This document shows, in pieces, positions 1 through 11,832 of a stretch of 64,000 nt of DNA. Both the position numbers and the translations under genes were made by a program. Position 1 is the stretch's first letter. Each line of letters opens with the position of its first letter. The notes beneath the pieces were generated by a model. That model did no database searches, had not been told where the DNA came from, and was given only the letters and a program-made list of their open reading frames with translations. The stretch comes from Diprion similis (lineage: Eukaryota; Arthropoda; Insecta; Hymenoptera; Diprionidae), in assembly GCF_021155765.1 (NCBI RefSeq), contig NC_060116.1:7068001-7132000 (forward strand), written 5' to 3'.

Positions 1-1537
1 CCTGCGCGGATTCGCGCCTCCCTGTCGTTGACCGCACCAAATCTTTCGTTGTAAGGGGCGTAATATATCTCCTGCAACAACTCTTATATACTTTTCGTGC
101 TTCCTCGTGATCGTAACTTAACGCTTCTTACGAGGCGCGTCGATTCTTTAACTCTGCGTATTCCCGCTGATTACACGGCATGGTTGGATCGCATGCGATC
201 GGACACACCTGCGGGATGATTCTCGGCGCTTCCGTGGGTAGATTAGATTAAAATTTCAGAGGATGACAGGAGTAAATATCGCGTGGCGAGAACGCCGCTG
301 GGTTTCTCACGTGCGTGACAACAACTGCTTTGTTAAAAAGCTCGCACCGCTAATTATACCGTATGCTTCATAAGGTGGTATTATTTCGACCAATTAGAAG
401 GCACGATTTTCATCTATATTTCACTATTAGTACAACGTATAATTCTGTTAAATGTTATGCGTCGAGTACTCGTCGTTTAATCGCGATATCATTGTCAGTA
501 CATTTGCTGGGTACCAAGTATGTACTTGAAGAATCAGCCATCCCTCCCCCTTACACGACGTGATACTATCTATTCGCGAGTCACACCCTCACGTCTCTTG
601 TCCGAACTGTCTCAAGGTACTGCTTTTGCTGATTTACACCTTGTGCGATATCTTGAACTTACCTACAAACGAGATCGACGCTACGTGACGATAACATAAC
701 GCAATTTTCCAGTCTAATTTACGACCGCGGAGAGATTGCAGAATAAAAAAGACATCAATCTTCTTCGTTCGTCTTGAGATAACTCCTATAGTATGGTTGG
801 TTATAAGGTGAAACCGGGAGAGAATTTGTCCTCATTCTTATCCGACAACTTTCCAAGGAAGTAGTAATAAACTAGTTTTACTGGACAGGGACGAAACTTT
901 GGCTACGTCGAGTTCCGAGACTCGACTATAAGCTTCCATACATACATACATACATACATACATACGTACGTACATATTCTGTGTACATAGAAGCGATGGA
1001 ACAGGGAGAACATAATGGCTGGCTGAGGCGCGATCCTGCCTCAACCTGGATAAGAAATTGTGTTCGAGAAACCGAACTTTTCAACAGCCTTGCTAACTAC
1101 CAAAAATCTATACCCGTCATTATAAGCTTATATTCGAACTTTTAGATGGGCAAAGTAAATCGGAGTCTAAACGACTTCGCTGTAATAAATACTAACTAAT
1201 GATTAATTTTAGCCCGTCTCGCGCGATCGATAACCCTAATACAAAAGTCTCTTCCATTGTGTCTCTTGCTCTCTCGCAGAAAATGTGCCTATAAGTATGT
1301 CGCAAGAGCAGCTGAGAATCGAGAATCGTTATCACGTTCCCGGATATTGAGTACAAGATACTATAAAAGAATTCGACAACTTTTACCCACGGTCGGTCGT
1401 ATTCTTAGTTGTCATACCAAAGACTGGACTGCCTACACCTCAGGGGACTACAATATTTTTATGATAAACTTGGGAACTCCGAGATCCTCTTGGTCTGTTC
1501 CCGTATGCTAATATGTCCGACTGTGCTTTACCCCCAG
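1..1537 (+). other. Non-coding stretch, presumed 5' intron of the dpr gene
   Basis: The segment ends with a clean 3' splice site (pyrimidine-rich tract then CAG at 1535-1537). No exon encoding a signal peptide was recognised. A (CATA)n tract sits near 937-976. The short open frames here have no recognisable family signature. Confidence 0.55.
937..976. repeat. (CATA)n microsatellite
   Basis: Seven uninterrupted CATA units are followed by a CATACGTACGTACATA variant tail. It lies in presumed dpr intron sequence. Confidence 0.9.
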
Positions 1538-3063
1538 GGGTCAGTACGAGATCGCACTCGCTGGTGAAGAGGCTCAACGGACTCTACACCGGTCCCTACT
1601 TCGACACAAGTAGTCCCCAAAACATCACGGCGCAGCTTGGAACCCACGCCTACCTACCCTGCAAAGTCCGGCAGTTGGGTAACAAATCGGTGAGTTGAAA
1701 CGGTTCGCCGTGTTTGAAGCTATTGAAGGAATTTACATTCGCGTAATTAAATATGACGAAAAACATTGAAGAGACACTCGAGGAGAAATGGATTAAATTT
1801 TTCACCCGCATGTGAATTGGTCCGGATATGATATCGGATAAATTTTGGTGTAAGTCAAGGTAAATATAATAACTGATAACAATGGTTTGCCGATTGGAGG
1901 CGTTGCGAAGTACGACATCCGCAGTTGGGCGATAATAACAATGAGCTTCCGTTGGTGGTAACACAGTCGTTAATCACACGTCCGTTGTATTGACTTGGGT
2001 CGGATGTGACGTTTTAATCGATGGTCTAGATTCGATTTGTTCCTAACCGGTAACAGCTAAGCCCGTTTCTCGCTTCGCCTCGCCTCACCTCGCCTCACTT
2101 TATATCCCACTGTGTGGACTTCATACGGCACGACAAAGGTGAATACCGGGTCTTGGCGTTAAAGTTGAGTTTGAAGTAAATCTAAAGTCCCCAACTGTAC
2201 CCTGCACCCGCTTTCCCATACCTTGGAGCTATAACTCTTCGGAGCTCGCCGGAGTCTGAGAGAAATTTATGTTCCCCAAGGTGTCGTGGATCAGGAAGCG
2301 AGATGCTCACATCCTAACGGTGGACAGATATACCTTCATCGCTGACGAACGGTTCCAGGCGTTCTATTTGGACGGCCAAGATACGTGGACCCTCCAGGTG
2401 AAGTATGTCCAGCCCCGGGACGCTGGCGAATACGAATGCCAAGTCTCCACTGAGCCGAAGATGAGCTACTTTATCAAGCTAAACGTTGTCGGTAAGCACG
2501 ACTATCAAGATTTAACATGGGCGCGAGGGCTTGTCACTTGTGAGCTCTTACTCTATCTTATACAGTTTATCTCTGATTCGAGTCTTAACTTTGAAAAATA
2601 AGAAAACGGTGGTGAGAAGCGTAGGAGGCTTTGTATCCCCGGGATGAGAATAGGTAGTTCGGCTGTGGGACCATTAGGACGTGGGACATTTGTATTACCG
2701 TCGCAACCGCGCCCTCGTAGGTCATTTGATCTCTGGGAAATTTACCGTAACGTTCAGTTAGCCTTGGGGCTAAATGGGTCAATATCTTTTTTACTCCATT
2801 CTCGGATCAAAAGGGTAGGATTGCGCTAATACGAGCCACTCCAATTTCTTTGATACATGCTAATCACCGTACCTTCTTCTTTTACTTTCTTATCTCGACC
2901 TATAGATGATCTTAGGGGGCTAGGACTACGGTAATCCACTTGCGGCGCGGGCGTGGAGTAGCGAAATCTTGTTAGTTCTCCGCAGAGGCTTAGACTAGAC
3001 TCAATCGTAAGATGAAACGGCTTTCATTTCCAAACCTAAGCCCATTCGTACAATCATAATAAC

Positions 3064-3095
<32 letters not shown>

Positions 3096-4197
3096 ATGAC
3101 AATAAAAGTAATAATAATCACTCCAGTCCTGCCATACCATTTCGGGTGTGTTCCTATAAGCTGATAAATTATGCGGGAGGAAGGAGGGAGGGTTGGGTGG
3201 TTGGTGACTATAAATATGCGACTGAAGCCCCCACATTCATATTTGGGATTTGGGGAATCGCAGAAAACCTGGTTCTGGTCTAGCAAGACCGAGATCAAAC
3301 CTCAGCTTGTCGATTCGGCTCCTTACAATTATTGCGAGTTTTGGTTCAGGTCTTCATCGATTCGCCGGGGATTTGAAGTATAAACTCCTTCCGTTCCGCA
3401 GTTTCGCACGCTACGCGTCATGTTACTACGTACGGTTAGTCAAGCGTTGTTGGTATAAGGATTCGAATATTTCTAGCATCCCCAAATAATGGTCTCCAAG
3501 CTTATTGGCACCGTTTAATTTACATTCATGATAACGTGAATAAATGAAAACGAATCCCGCAGTTCCAAAAATCGAGATCATGGGAGACCGCGATATTTAC
3601 GTCAAGACCGGAAGCACAGTCACCCTGCGGTGCGTGATAAAGCAGTCGTTGGAGGAACCTTCCTACGTGTTTTGGTACCACGAGAGCGGTCGCGTGCTCA
3701 TATACCAGCAGGGTAAGCTGGAAATGAGGAAGGAACGAGTCGACAGTGACACCGTCAGCAGCCTCATCATACATACCGCGAGGCGTGAGGATTCCGGCAA
3801 TTACACTTGCAGCCCAAGTAATTTGGATAGTGCCAGTGTACAACTCCACGTTCTTAACGGTGAGTCGGAGTCTCTCTTTTTTCCATTTTTCTGCCAACTA
3901 ATACAGCAGCCAACCACTGCTGAGCATACTTATCTGTGAAATGAAGAGAGCCCTGGCGAATTCCGAGCCCAAGCAGTATGTGTACCGGATTGTTTTTGGC
4001 TTCTTTCAGGGGAGCATCCTGCCGCCATTCAAAGAGGCATTAGTTCTGCCCCAGGAGGCAGGGGGGCACTTTGGTGGCTAGGAGGCGCGGTAACTCTATC
4101 CTCGAGCCACGGGGAACGCACCTTTATTCTTGCCATCCTCGTTTCTCTGGCCGTCTTTGTCCAAACCCTACATTCCTACAGTGGTTCGCTGCGATAA
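1538..4197 (+). CDS. dpr: dpr-family two-Ig-domain cell-surface receptor, 3' part (4 exons, 5' end missing)
   Basis: Coding exons are 1538-1689, 2281-2491, 3563-3859 and 4010-4197, joined by GT-AG introns with matching phases (848 nt, stop TAA 4195-4197). The product is the ectodomain of a Defective-proboscis-extension-response (Dpr) protein, a neuronal recognition receptor that in flies binds DIP partners. Ig domain 1 carries the paired cysteines in LPCKV and YECQV and the core Trp in VSWIRKRD, a Dpr hallmark. Ig domain 2 (exon 3) has LRCVI, VFWYHE and DSGNYTC. Exon 4 opens with the family phrase NGEHPAA and ends in a hydrophobic stretch (FILAILVSLAVFV) followed by about 10 residues, suiting a membrane or GPI anchor. 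N-glycosylation sequons are seen at NIT, NKS (across an exon join) and NYT. The first exon begins in mid-codon, so the signal-peptide exon lies further left. I cannot assign the exact dpr paralogue. Confidence 0.9.
3064..3093. repeat. (AAT)10 microsatellite
   Basis: Ten AAT units lie in the dpr intron between the two Ig-domain exons. The apparent poly-Tyr or poly-Asn open frames on either strand come from this repeat. Confidence 0.9.
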
Positions 4198-4382
4198 TCG
4201 ATAAGCGTGCAGAGAGGCTACTACGCGACAACGTTCCAGCACCTCCCTAAAACAGCAGCTGCTTACATACCAACATTCCATCCTCCGCAATTCAGAGATT
4301 GCTAGATGATTGCGCAGACTCGTTTCAGAGTTTTTTGTATGTCGCATAAGAGAGCAAGCGAAAGAGAGAGAAAGACGGAGAG

Positions 4383-4385
<3 letters not shown>

Positions 4386-4415
<30 letters not shown>
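4386..4415. repeat. (GA)15 microsatellite
   Basis: A pure GA run about 190 bp beyond the dpr stop codon, probably in its 3' UTR or just downstream. Confidence 0.9.
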
Positions 4416-4419
<4 letters not shown>

Positions 4420-4722
4420 ATTCGATGCGTGTTTGTTGTTTCATAGTCAAGTAGGTAATGAAAATTCGTTTTCGGTCCAGACCACCGAATACATGATATT
4501 GAATGTCGAAAAGTGTTGGGAAGATGTAAGGGTGATTTAGAAAATTTGAAAAATAAGCACTCTTAGGTGAAGAAATCAATTTTCGTATACAATCAACGAG
4601 TGGCTCTGCGACTCATCCAGCAAATTGATATGTAACACAAAAGTTCCCTCGCAACCACAAGAAATATGTACATCGTGTACGTAAAATCAGTATGCACTCA
4701 TATTATCCGAAGCTCACAGGAA

Positions 4723-4728
4723 AATAAA
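4723..4728 (+). terminator. Candidate dpr polyadenylation signal (AATAAA)
   Basis: The first canonical hexamer seen after the dpr stop, about 525 bp downstream, followed by an A-rich tract. Position and sequence fit, but no transcript evidence is available. Confidence 0.35.
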
Positions 4729-6405
4729 AGAAAAAAAAAATAAGAAAAAATATTCTTTGCCGGGAAATCCGATCCAAGATCCAGACGTATATGATTCAGA
4801 TCTGTGATCAGTTTCAATTTCGCATACTTAAATACGTGCCAAATCGAATATCAGTTTAACCTGTTCCCCGCAGTATCCGTCTGTAATATCAAAATGTTAC
4901 GTTAACTAATTCCGTGAAATGACTGAGCACCGAAGAGATTGAAAATCGGAGACACATAATTGACGCAGTTACCCTAATCCGAGTACTGAGATTATTAAAA
5001 TATTGAAGAACAGAATTATACGCTTAGAATGAGTAATTTATATCTAAATGTCGACTTGAGTCTCAAGACAGAGGTCCGGCCGTTAGTCGATAGAGTTATT
5101 AGTTAAGTTTCAAAGTTTTACATTCGTTTTCGATGGGGTCCCGGAGTAAAGCTGATAAAAACGCCTTGTGTAATCTCCCGAACAAAAGGGGTTCGCTGCA
5201 AAGAATATACGAAGAAGTGACGTCACGTACGCAGACCCTCTTAAACGGTTCGTCACTACGCTAAGGACTTTAGCTTGCAGAACTCTTATCCAAATCCACC
5301 CTTCACTCCCGAGACGTGCTCGAAAAGTCTTTGTTAACCAGATACAGAGACTGAGACAGAGACAGAGAAAAAGAGAAGGAGAAAAAGGGAAACCGAGCGA
5401 TAGTCGAGGTGCAACCTGTATACAAATCGATCTTGCAATCAGAACCTTTCGTTTTTCGATTATATAAATCCATATACATATGTATAATAAATGTATCATA
5501 TATTATGTGTATGAAAATTTTGTTGAAAGCCTGACGGCACGGGCCGCGAACAATGTTCTGATTTCTTACTCAGATACAAGAAGAAAGTCAAGCAGGCGTT
5601 CTTTATCTTCAAAGTTTATTCGTAAAACACTTGTTTCTTTCTTATCGAATGAGTTTATCATTTCAACTTTTGCATGTTATAAACGAATTGGCACATAATT
5701 TCAAAGCTATTCAGTCCAAACCTAAAGTGTATCAGCGCAGCTAATGTCAAACTGTTCTTGAAGCAGTTTTAAAAATCGTAGACAACGGAACAACGGCTTC
5801 ACTAACATACTAGTAAATAAATAAAAAAACGCAATAGTAAATTCGTGAATTCATGCCATTTCTTTATTTGTGCATCAACGGAAAATGTGTTGGAGTGTTT
5901 TTGTTTAGAATTGCATGGACTTCGATATTAGGAGCTATACATATACGTCGACATCGAAATCGACCGGAGCACTCCCTTAACCGCACTTTAAATATTTTTT
6001 GGAACCAACTCCCGATATTTTGAAATATTCCAGACATTTAAATCCCCTGAGCAACTGTGACATTATACTAATTTAAAGTCTAGGGAAAAGTATTAAGTAA
6101 CGCTAAATCTGCTTATTGAATGTGATTCGATCGTAATATCAAAAGTGCAATTGCTGGCTTAAACGATTCCCGTGTTGAGTATCGCTCCCAATCGCTGCCG
6201 GGATTCTGCTAAATTATACCGGTTATACACTCTTCTCTCTTTCACGCCCACTCCGTTTGTTTTCCCTTAATTTAACCGCAATTTGGGCTCACTCAACTGG
6301 GACAAAAGACGCCGCCAGTTTAGCGGAGAATTTCAAGAAGGCGGCAGGGCTTCCAGAGCTTTTGGTTTCGCTTAAAAGAACCGCTCGTTAGAGACTCTCG
6401 TAAAC

Positions 6406-6446
6406 TATAAAAGCGCATCTTGAAGTGCGAGCAGCGCCTTTCAGAC
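6406..6446 (+). promoter_or_regulatory. Orphan TATA box plus initiator-like element
   Basis: TATAAAAG (6406-6413) precedes a TCAGAC initiator-like hexamer (6441-6446) by about 37 bp, slightly longer than the usual 30. About 75 bp further on, CAAAATGG (ATG at 6520) is a good insect translation-start context, but it opens only a 14-codon frame (MACLFIRISFSFGN). No exon junction rescues it that I can see. It could be chance or the start of an unspliced short transcript. Confidence 0.25.
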
Positions 6447-9400
6447 CTCGAACCTCCTGTTTCATTTCCTTTCATATCAATATTCTAATATCTGTCTATC
6501 CATCTCTCTGTCTCTCAAAATGGCCTGTCTTTTCATCAGAATTAGCTTCTCATTTGGCAATTGAGGTTGCCAGAGAAAAGCCGAGCTTTCATTCTTAACG
6601 ATCTATACATAGTTCATACCCACTGTACGTAAATCGATTTCCAGCAGGCGTTTGGACGTAACGAGATTCAATCACCCTTTGCGGGAAAATTTAAATCTAC
6701 TACCGTAGCGTGCCGAAAAAGCTCTCTATAAATTGGAATAACAGAGATTTCAGCCCTCTCTCTCTCTCTGATAAGGCCTTCGTTTATCGTGAGATACGTT
6801 ATTACATGAATTCGAAGGTTGAAGGGTGTAAGAGACGCGTGTAACACGGTTGGCTATACGATGCACTTTGCTTGTCAAATATCGCGTTTTTTCATTATTT
6901 GCAATTACTCATACAGATAGATAAAGAAAGAAAGAAACTCGCGTGCAAAATTAGGTGTTTCCCGACATCATGCAATTTCCCTGAAACTATACGCTATCGG
7001 CGATGACGAAACTAATTGTACTTACACGGACTGCGTGAGTTGACGCTGCAATCATGGATCCTCGGGTTTCTCAACGATCGAATTCTCTTTCAACCTACCC
7101 GTCAATCAATTGGCGATAGTACATGATAACATAATACGGGTGATAGCTAATTTTCGATGAAAAGAACATATTTTGTACGGTAAAAAACTTCAACGTTCAT
7201 CACGACACTCTCGCGACCCGCGTTCCCCCAAACTGGATTCATGTTCTTCAAAGCGTTACTGTGTCGGTTAGAAAAATTGTAAATATACCTACCTATACAT
7301 AGAGGCTTCCGGTCGGTCAAACGACCAACAATACCGTGTGATTTAACGTCAACTCACGCAATGCGATCGGATAAACTGATTCCGAATATACCAATACTGT
7401 ACATAAATGGAATAATTAGAGGAGAATTGATCTTGTTAAGGTCGAGGTGTTTCGAGGTATACATTTGTTATACTTATGTATTGAGTATACTTATACACAC
7501 TGCACACAAATTCACATTAAAACGTCGTCCGTGCCACTGCAGGCAGAATTGAAACTTGTTCGATGATGATAAATTGTTGCACAAAGAGATACATGCACTC
7601 AATGTGCGTACAATTTGTACAGATATAGCGGTGCGTGGTACATTCTGAATATTACATTTATTAGACTGCGATATAATGAACGGTGACAAGTGATCGTGAA
7701 TTAGGATTAGAGACTTCACGGTCATTTGCCTCAGGATGATCAGTACGCGAAGATAAGCTACGTGTAGGTCCGCTGGAAAAAAAAAACTTTCATATCTATA
7801 TATATAGCTACGACGGGAGCTGAAGCCCGACGGTTATTCGTATGAAATGCAATGAATGTTTGATGATAACGGATGGTAGCCACATTCGAGCGTGGACTAA
7901 GAATAAAGCCTGAAACGTTGCCTGTAGAATATATAGGAGTATAAGAATAAGTGCTGGAATACTGTGGCCCTTTATTATGCACGATATACGTTGTATAATG
8001 CAGCGTGCCACACCAATCCACGTGTTTCGAATGTATTTTTATTACTAACTTGACGGACGTTCATTGCTGGTTTCTGTAAAAGTTTCCACATCGCGTCGTA
8101 CGCGTGCTCACGCCATTTGACAATTACACAGAATGAAAATTTATTGCTGATTGTACATTCGATTCGCGGTGAACTGCTTGACAGTTTATATCTACAGTGT
8201 ACAATTGGAGCAATGGATCATGCGAATCTCTTTGCCTCACTTGCTAATATTCCACGTGTCATTAATTTGGCTAATTGTGTACAACCGCAGTGGACATAAA
8301 AAAAAAGGGAATTTTAAAATTCCATAGTTTCGAATTTTAAAATGGTTTATTTACTTGCAGTGAGGCAAACTTGATTCGAAACAAAACTGTATCTGTTGTT
8401 ATGAGCTTGTTTTTCTTCAACGAATCAATTAACTGCTTTGGTCTGTTGAAATAATATTTTCTTCAATTTGAGCATTTTCTTGAGTGCGCGTGTTATGATG
8501 CGATGCAAAAATTAAAACCTCGCAGATATATATTATTCAGAACGTATACGACTGCAGGAGCAATGGTTTTACGGTAGGCTATTATAACGTCAAATTGGTG
8601 ATAAAAATGTGTGCTATTTGCTTCACGAACAGAATGTATACCGCGCCGTTTTCAATGTTTCCGGAGAGAGTAAGCATAGGAGAATTGAACAAGTTTCAGC
8701 TCAAATAAATTGTAGCATATTTAATAAACCGTGAGTAAGACAAGGTTCTTACTTAGGGAAAGGTGAATTTTAGGGTGAAATTGAAATAAGTATAATAGGA
8801 AAGGACGAATAAATACCTACGAATGATAATAGGATATCTACGATTCATGTGATTGTCTGTAAATACATAATTATAAATACATACATTAATTATAATATAC
8901 AATACGTGTTACATTAAAAATAACATAACTGTATGTAATTTCTGGATCGTAAATACATTGGTTTGGTCTGGCCGCCTATGCTAACCGGTATGCAATAGAG
9001 AAGGCGGGGTATTAAATTATACGATATGATTATACTACATAGAACGAAAGATCTTCTGAAATTTCAACACTTTGAAGAACCTTACGAATCGATGAATATA
9101 TACGAAGTTATTTTCAACGTTTATCCACTGATTCTATCGTTGAACTATTTTTGCTACGTAAATACTATAGGTATAGAAACGGTTATTTTGTGATAGCATC
9201 TATGCTTTTGCTGTATAAAATAAGGTTAACAGCATTCCGAACCGCTTACGGATTTCCATGAAACAGCTTTTCCGAGGATTAATAGTCTTCCGCAATGCAC
9301 TCAGTTTACGTAGTTACCGATAAATCGAAAATATTATGGAAGAGCGATGCGTAAAGCATGTATAATGTAACGGGATGCAGGATATTATGTCAGAGGATAG

Positions 9401-11348
9401 CATGGGCTGGCCACACGCGATAGATGTAAGATGTAACACTCGTATATAGGTAAGATTGAAGATAGAAAGAATAAGAGGAAATAATAATAATTATAATAAT
9501 AAATACAATATAATTATTGTCTGATAATTGCCAACGAGAACTGTTCGTTGGACTGACGTCGGATCGTTGGTCGAATGACGCGTTAAACGAAGAAAAGAGG
9601 CGACAGGGACTCGTCTCGCAAAAAGGCGTCTGTATAATGCGGGTAATGCAAATTTCCGTTGTTCAATCGCCCTGGCATACGTGTGGTACGTACATAGGTG
9701 TACGTCGAGTGTATCCAGAGCATGGCTAATACCCAGAGGCATGCACCATCATAAATCTTCAATAGAAATGGAACCGCGGCCAGAGGAGTAAGAAAATGTC
9801 GGACTGCGTCCTCGTCGCTTCTTTGTGATATTATCTAATTATAGCAGCATTAATTTTTGTACCAATATCTATTGTAGTTTTTAAGTGCTCATTTTTCTTT
9901 AGTTTGTATATGAGGTACAGATCTTTATTCAACTACCATTCCATAATGCCTGTACAAAGTTTATTTATTTATAATATTCGAAATTTCAACAATCACTGAC
10001 ACGTAATACTGTGGCTGTGCGATCGATGCGGCGTTCTGGGAGAAGGAATCAAGTGTTTCTTTGTTCTTTTATATAATCACCATTTCCTAAATTATATACG
10101 TATAATAATAGAATTTGAAATTAATTTCGTGCTCTGGCTTTAGTTTAATTAGAAGTCGAATTGATTGGTTTTCCTTAAGGAACGCCGGCAAGAAAGGACA
10201 GTATACAACGTTGTGTGTTTGACTTATATACATCTACATGTATTATGAGGACGAAGATAATGTTGAAATCCCTCTAGGGTTAATTTGAGCTTAGCAAAAT
10301 GCGGTATATTCCGTTTCTGATTATTTTTCAATAATGTCCCTGTAACCATTTCTTATTTTTAGCCAAAGGTCTAATTACTCGTTAAGCGACTAGTCTGCTA
10401 ATTCGAACGTTCGACGAAAAGAATATTATACCTATGATAAGAAGTAAGCCTTGTCGAGCGAACGAGTAAGTGGACAGCGAATCTAGATGATTGCCTCGTT
10501 TCGTGGATTTGAGGCTATATACCTAACGATATAAGAATATAAAATCCCCGAGATGATGCTCAGAATGAGAAAACCTGCGACAGAATAAATAAGAGCGAGA
10601 ACGAGAGCGAAAATATGGTTAGTGTGAAACTGTGAGAATGAACGTGGGATGGTGAAAGGTGTGAAATAGAGAGAAAGAGAGAGATAATAAGTAAATGTTA
10701 CATTCATAAATTCAAAAGCGAATTCATACTTGGAAAAAAGGGAATAAAAAGATAACACTCCATTACTTTCACCGTACGCATAAATTGACTAGCCTATATT
10801 TGGACAAGAATGCAAAGCTGTGACTGTGCTCTCCGAGTCGGGTTACCACGTTTATTTGTGAAAAAAAGAAATAGAAACTTTTTTTTTTCTACATCACCAT
10901 CCGATCGCAGAAATGTTTGTACGATTTTAAAATGCATATGAATTTTTGAATGAAGAAGATCATTGAATAATCATCCGCGTTATTTTACTGCGAATTTACT
11001 TAGCGCGTAATTTATTTCTGATTATTCTCAATGTACTTTTTCAATTTTATCGCGATTATACGTGTGGTAACTTACGACTTAGAGTGCCCGGTTGACTGAA
11101 GTATCTTCACATACACGGTTTAAATTTTAAGTTTAAAAATCATGTGGCAGGGGTGTGATCACCCTTCTTTATGTGTATAAGAACCATAAAGCTTAATGAA
11201 AACCATTATACTATTAACTTACGAGATATTAAATAAAAATAAACCAAACCGTTAATATCGCAGGTATGTCGTATATTGTGTAAAATCATGTGCCCGTCCA
11301 ACTCTTAGCTAACTTACAGTAACATTACTTTACAATTGCTCATTTCAG

Positions 11349-11473
11349 ATATCGGCGAAAATTATCAGCCGCTAATACCTAAATGTTACAGACTAGATTC
11401 TCCAGTCCGTGCAGCAGCAACTGCACCTCCGTCAGTCATAATAGCAAGCCTGAAGGTATTGAAGAGTTGTTAA
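11349..11473 (+). other. Unassigned exon-like segment, possible alternative 3' exon of dpr
   Basis: A good 3' splice site (ATTGCTCATTTCAG ending at 11348) opens directly into a frame that runs 41 codons to TAA at 11471-11473. The frame begins IGENYQPLIPKCYRL and continues with an Ala/Pro-rich stretch (VRAAATAPPS). Base composition is visibly richer in G and C than the surroundings. The acceptor phase, two bases completing a codon, matches the phase-1 donor at the end of dpr exon 3 (3859). It would therefore replace the exon at 4010-4197. An alternative donor-like GTATTG follows AAG at 11455. The match may be chance; I do not recognise the peptide. Confidence 0.3.
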
Positions 11474-11699
11474 ATTACACCATAAATATCAGAGAAAATA
11501 ATTTGTTTATTCCTTGACGAAGAAGACACAAACATTTGTACCAATATAAAAAATACAGACAAATATATACTGTTTGATGAACCTATATTTTGTGCACTCT
11601 TTCTAATCGAGTAGGCATGTCGGGTGATAAAGTCGACAGCTATAGTTTTGTGAAATATATCAGGTATGAGTATATAATATAAAATTAATACAGTTTCGC

Positions 11700-11705
11700 T
11701 TTATT
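11700..11705 (-). terminator. Candidate KDSR polyadenylation signal (AATAAA on minus strand)
   Basis: TTTATT on the plus strand lies about 130 bp beyond the KDSR stop. A plus-strand AATAAA begins only about 7 bp further on (11712-11717), so signals for convergent transcripts nearly touch here. Confidence 0.5.
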
Positions 11706-11832
11706 GTTCAAAATAAATACCGATTCATTTGTAACGAGAAGGCATTAAAAAATATTTCGGTATTAATTATGCGTAGTAGAATCAAGAGAAAAACAGAACC
11801 AAGAGTTCATTTTGAATGGCTACATAATACAT

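Larger units (their letters stand above)
4198..11348. other. 7.2-kb region with no recognised gene
   Basis: It probably starts with the dpr 3' UTR. Open frames are short, low in coding character and match no family I know. Two items stand out and are listed separately: a TATA/Inr-like core promoter around 6406-6446 and a 16-bp perfect palindrome GGAATTTTAAAATTCC near 8308-8323. Confidence 0.6.

Noticed and set aside
2269-2280. In-frame ATG at 2269 as a start for the dpr segment
   Set aside because: It is intron sequence before the acceptor at 2279-2280; the exon joins in phase to 1689.
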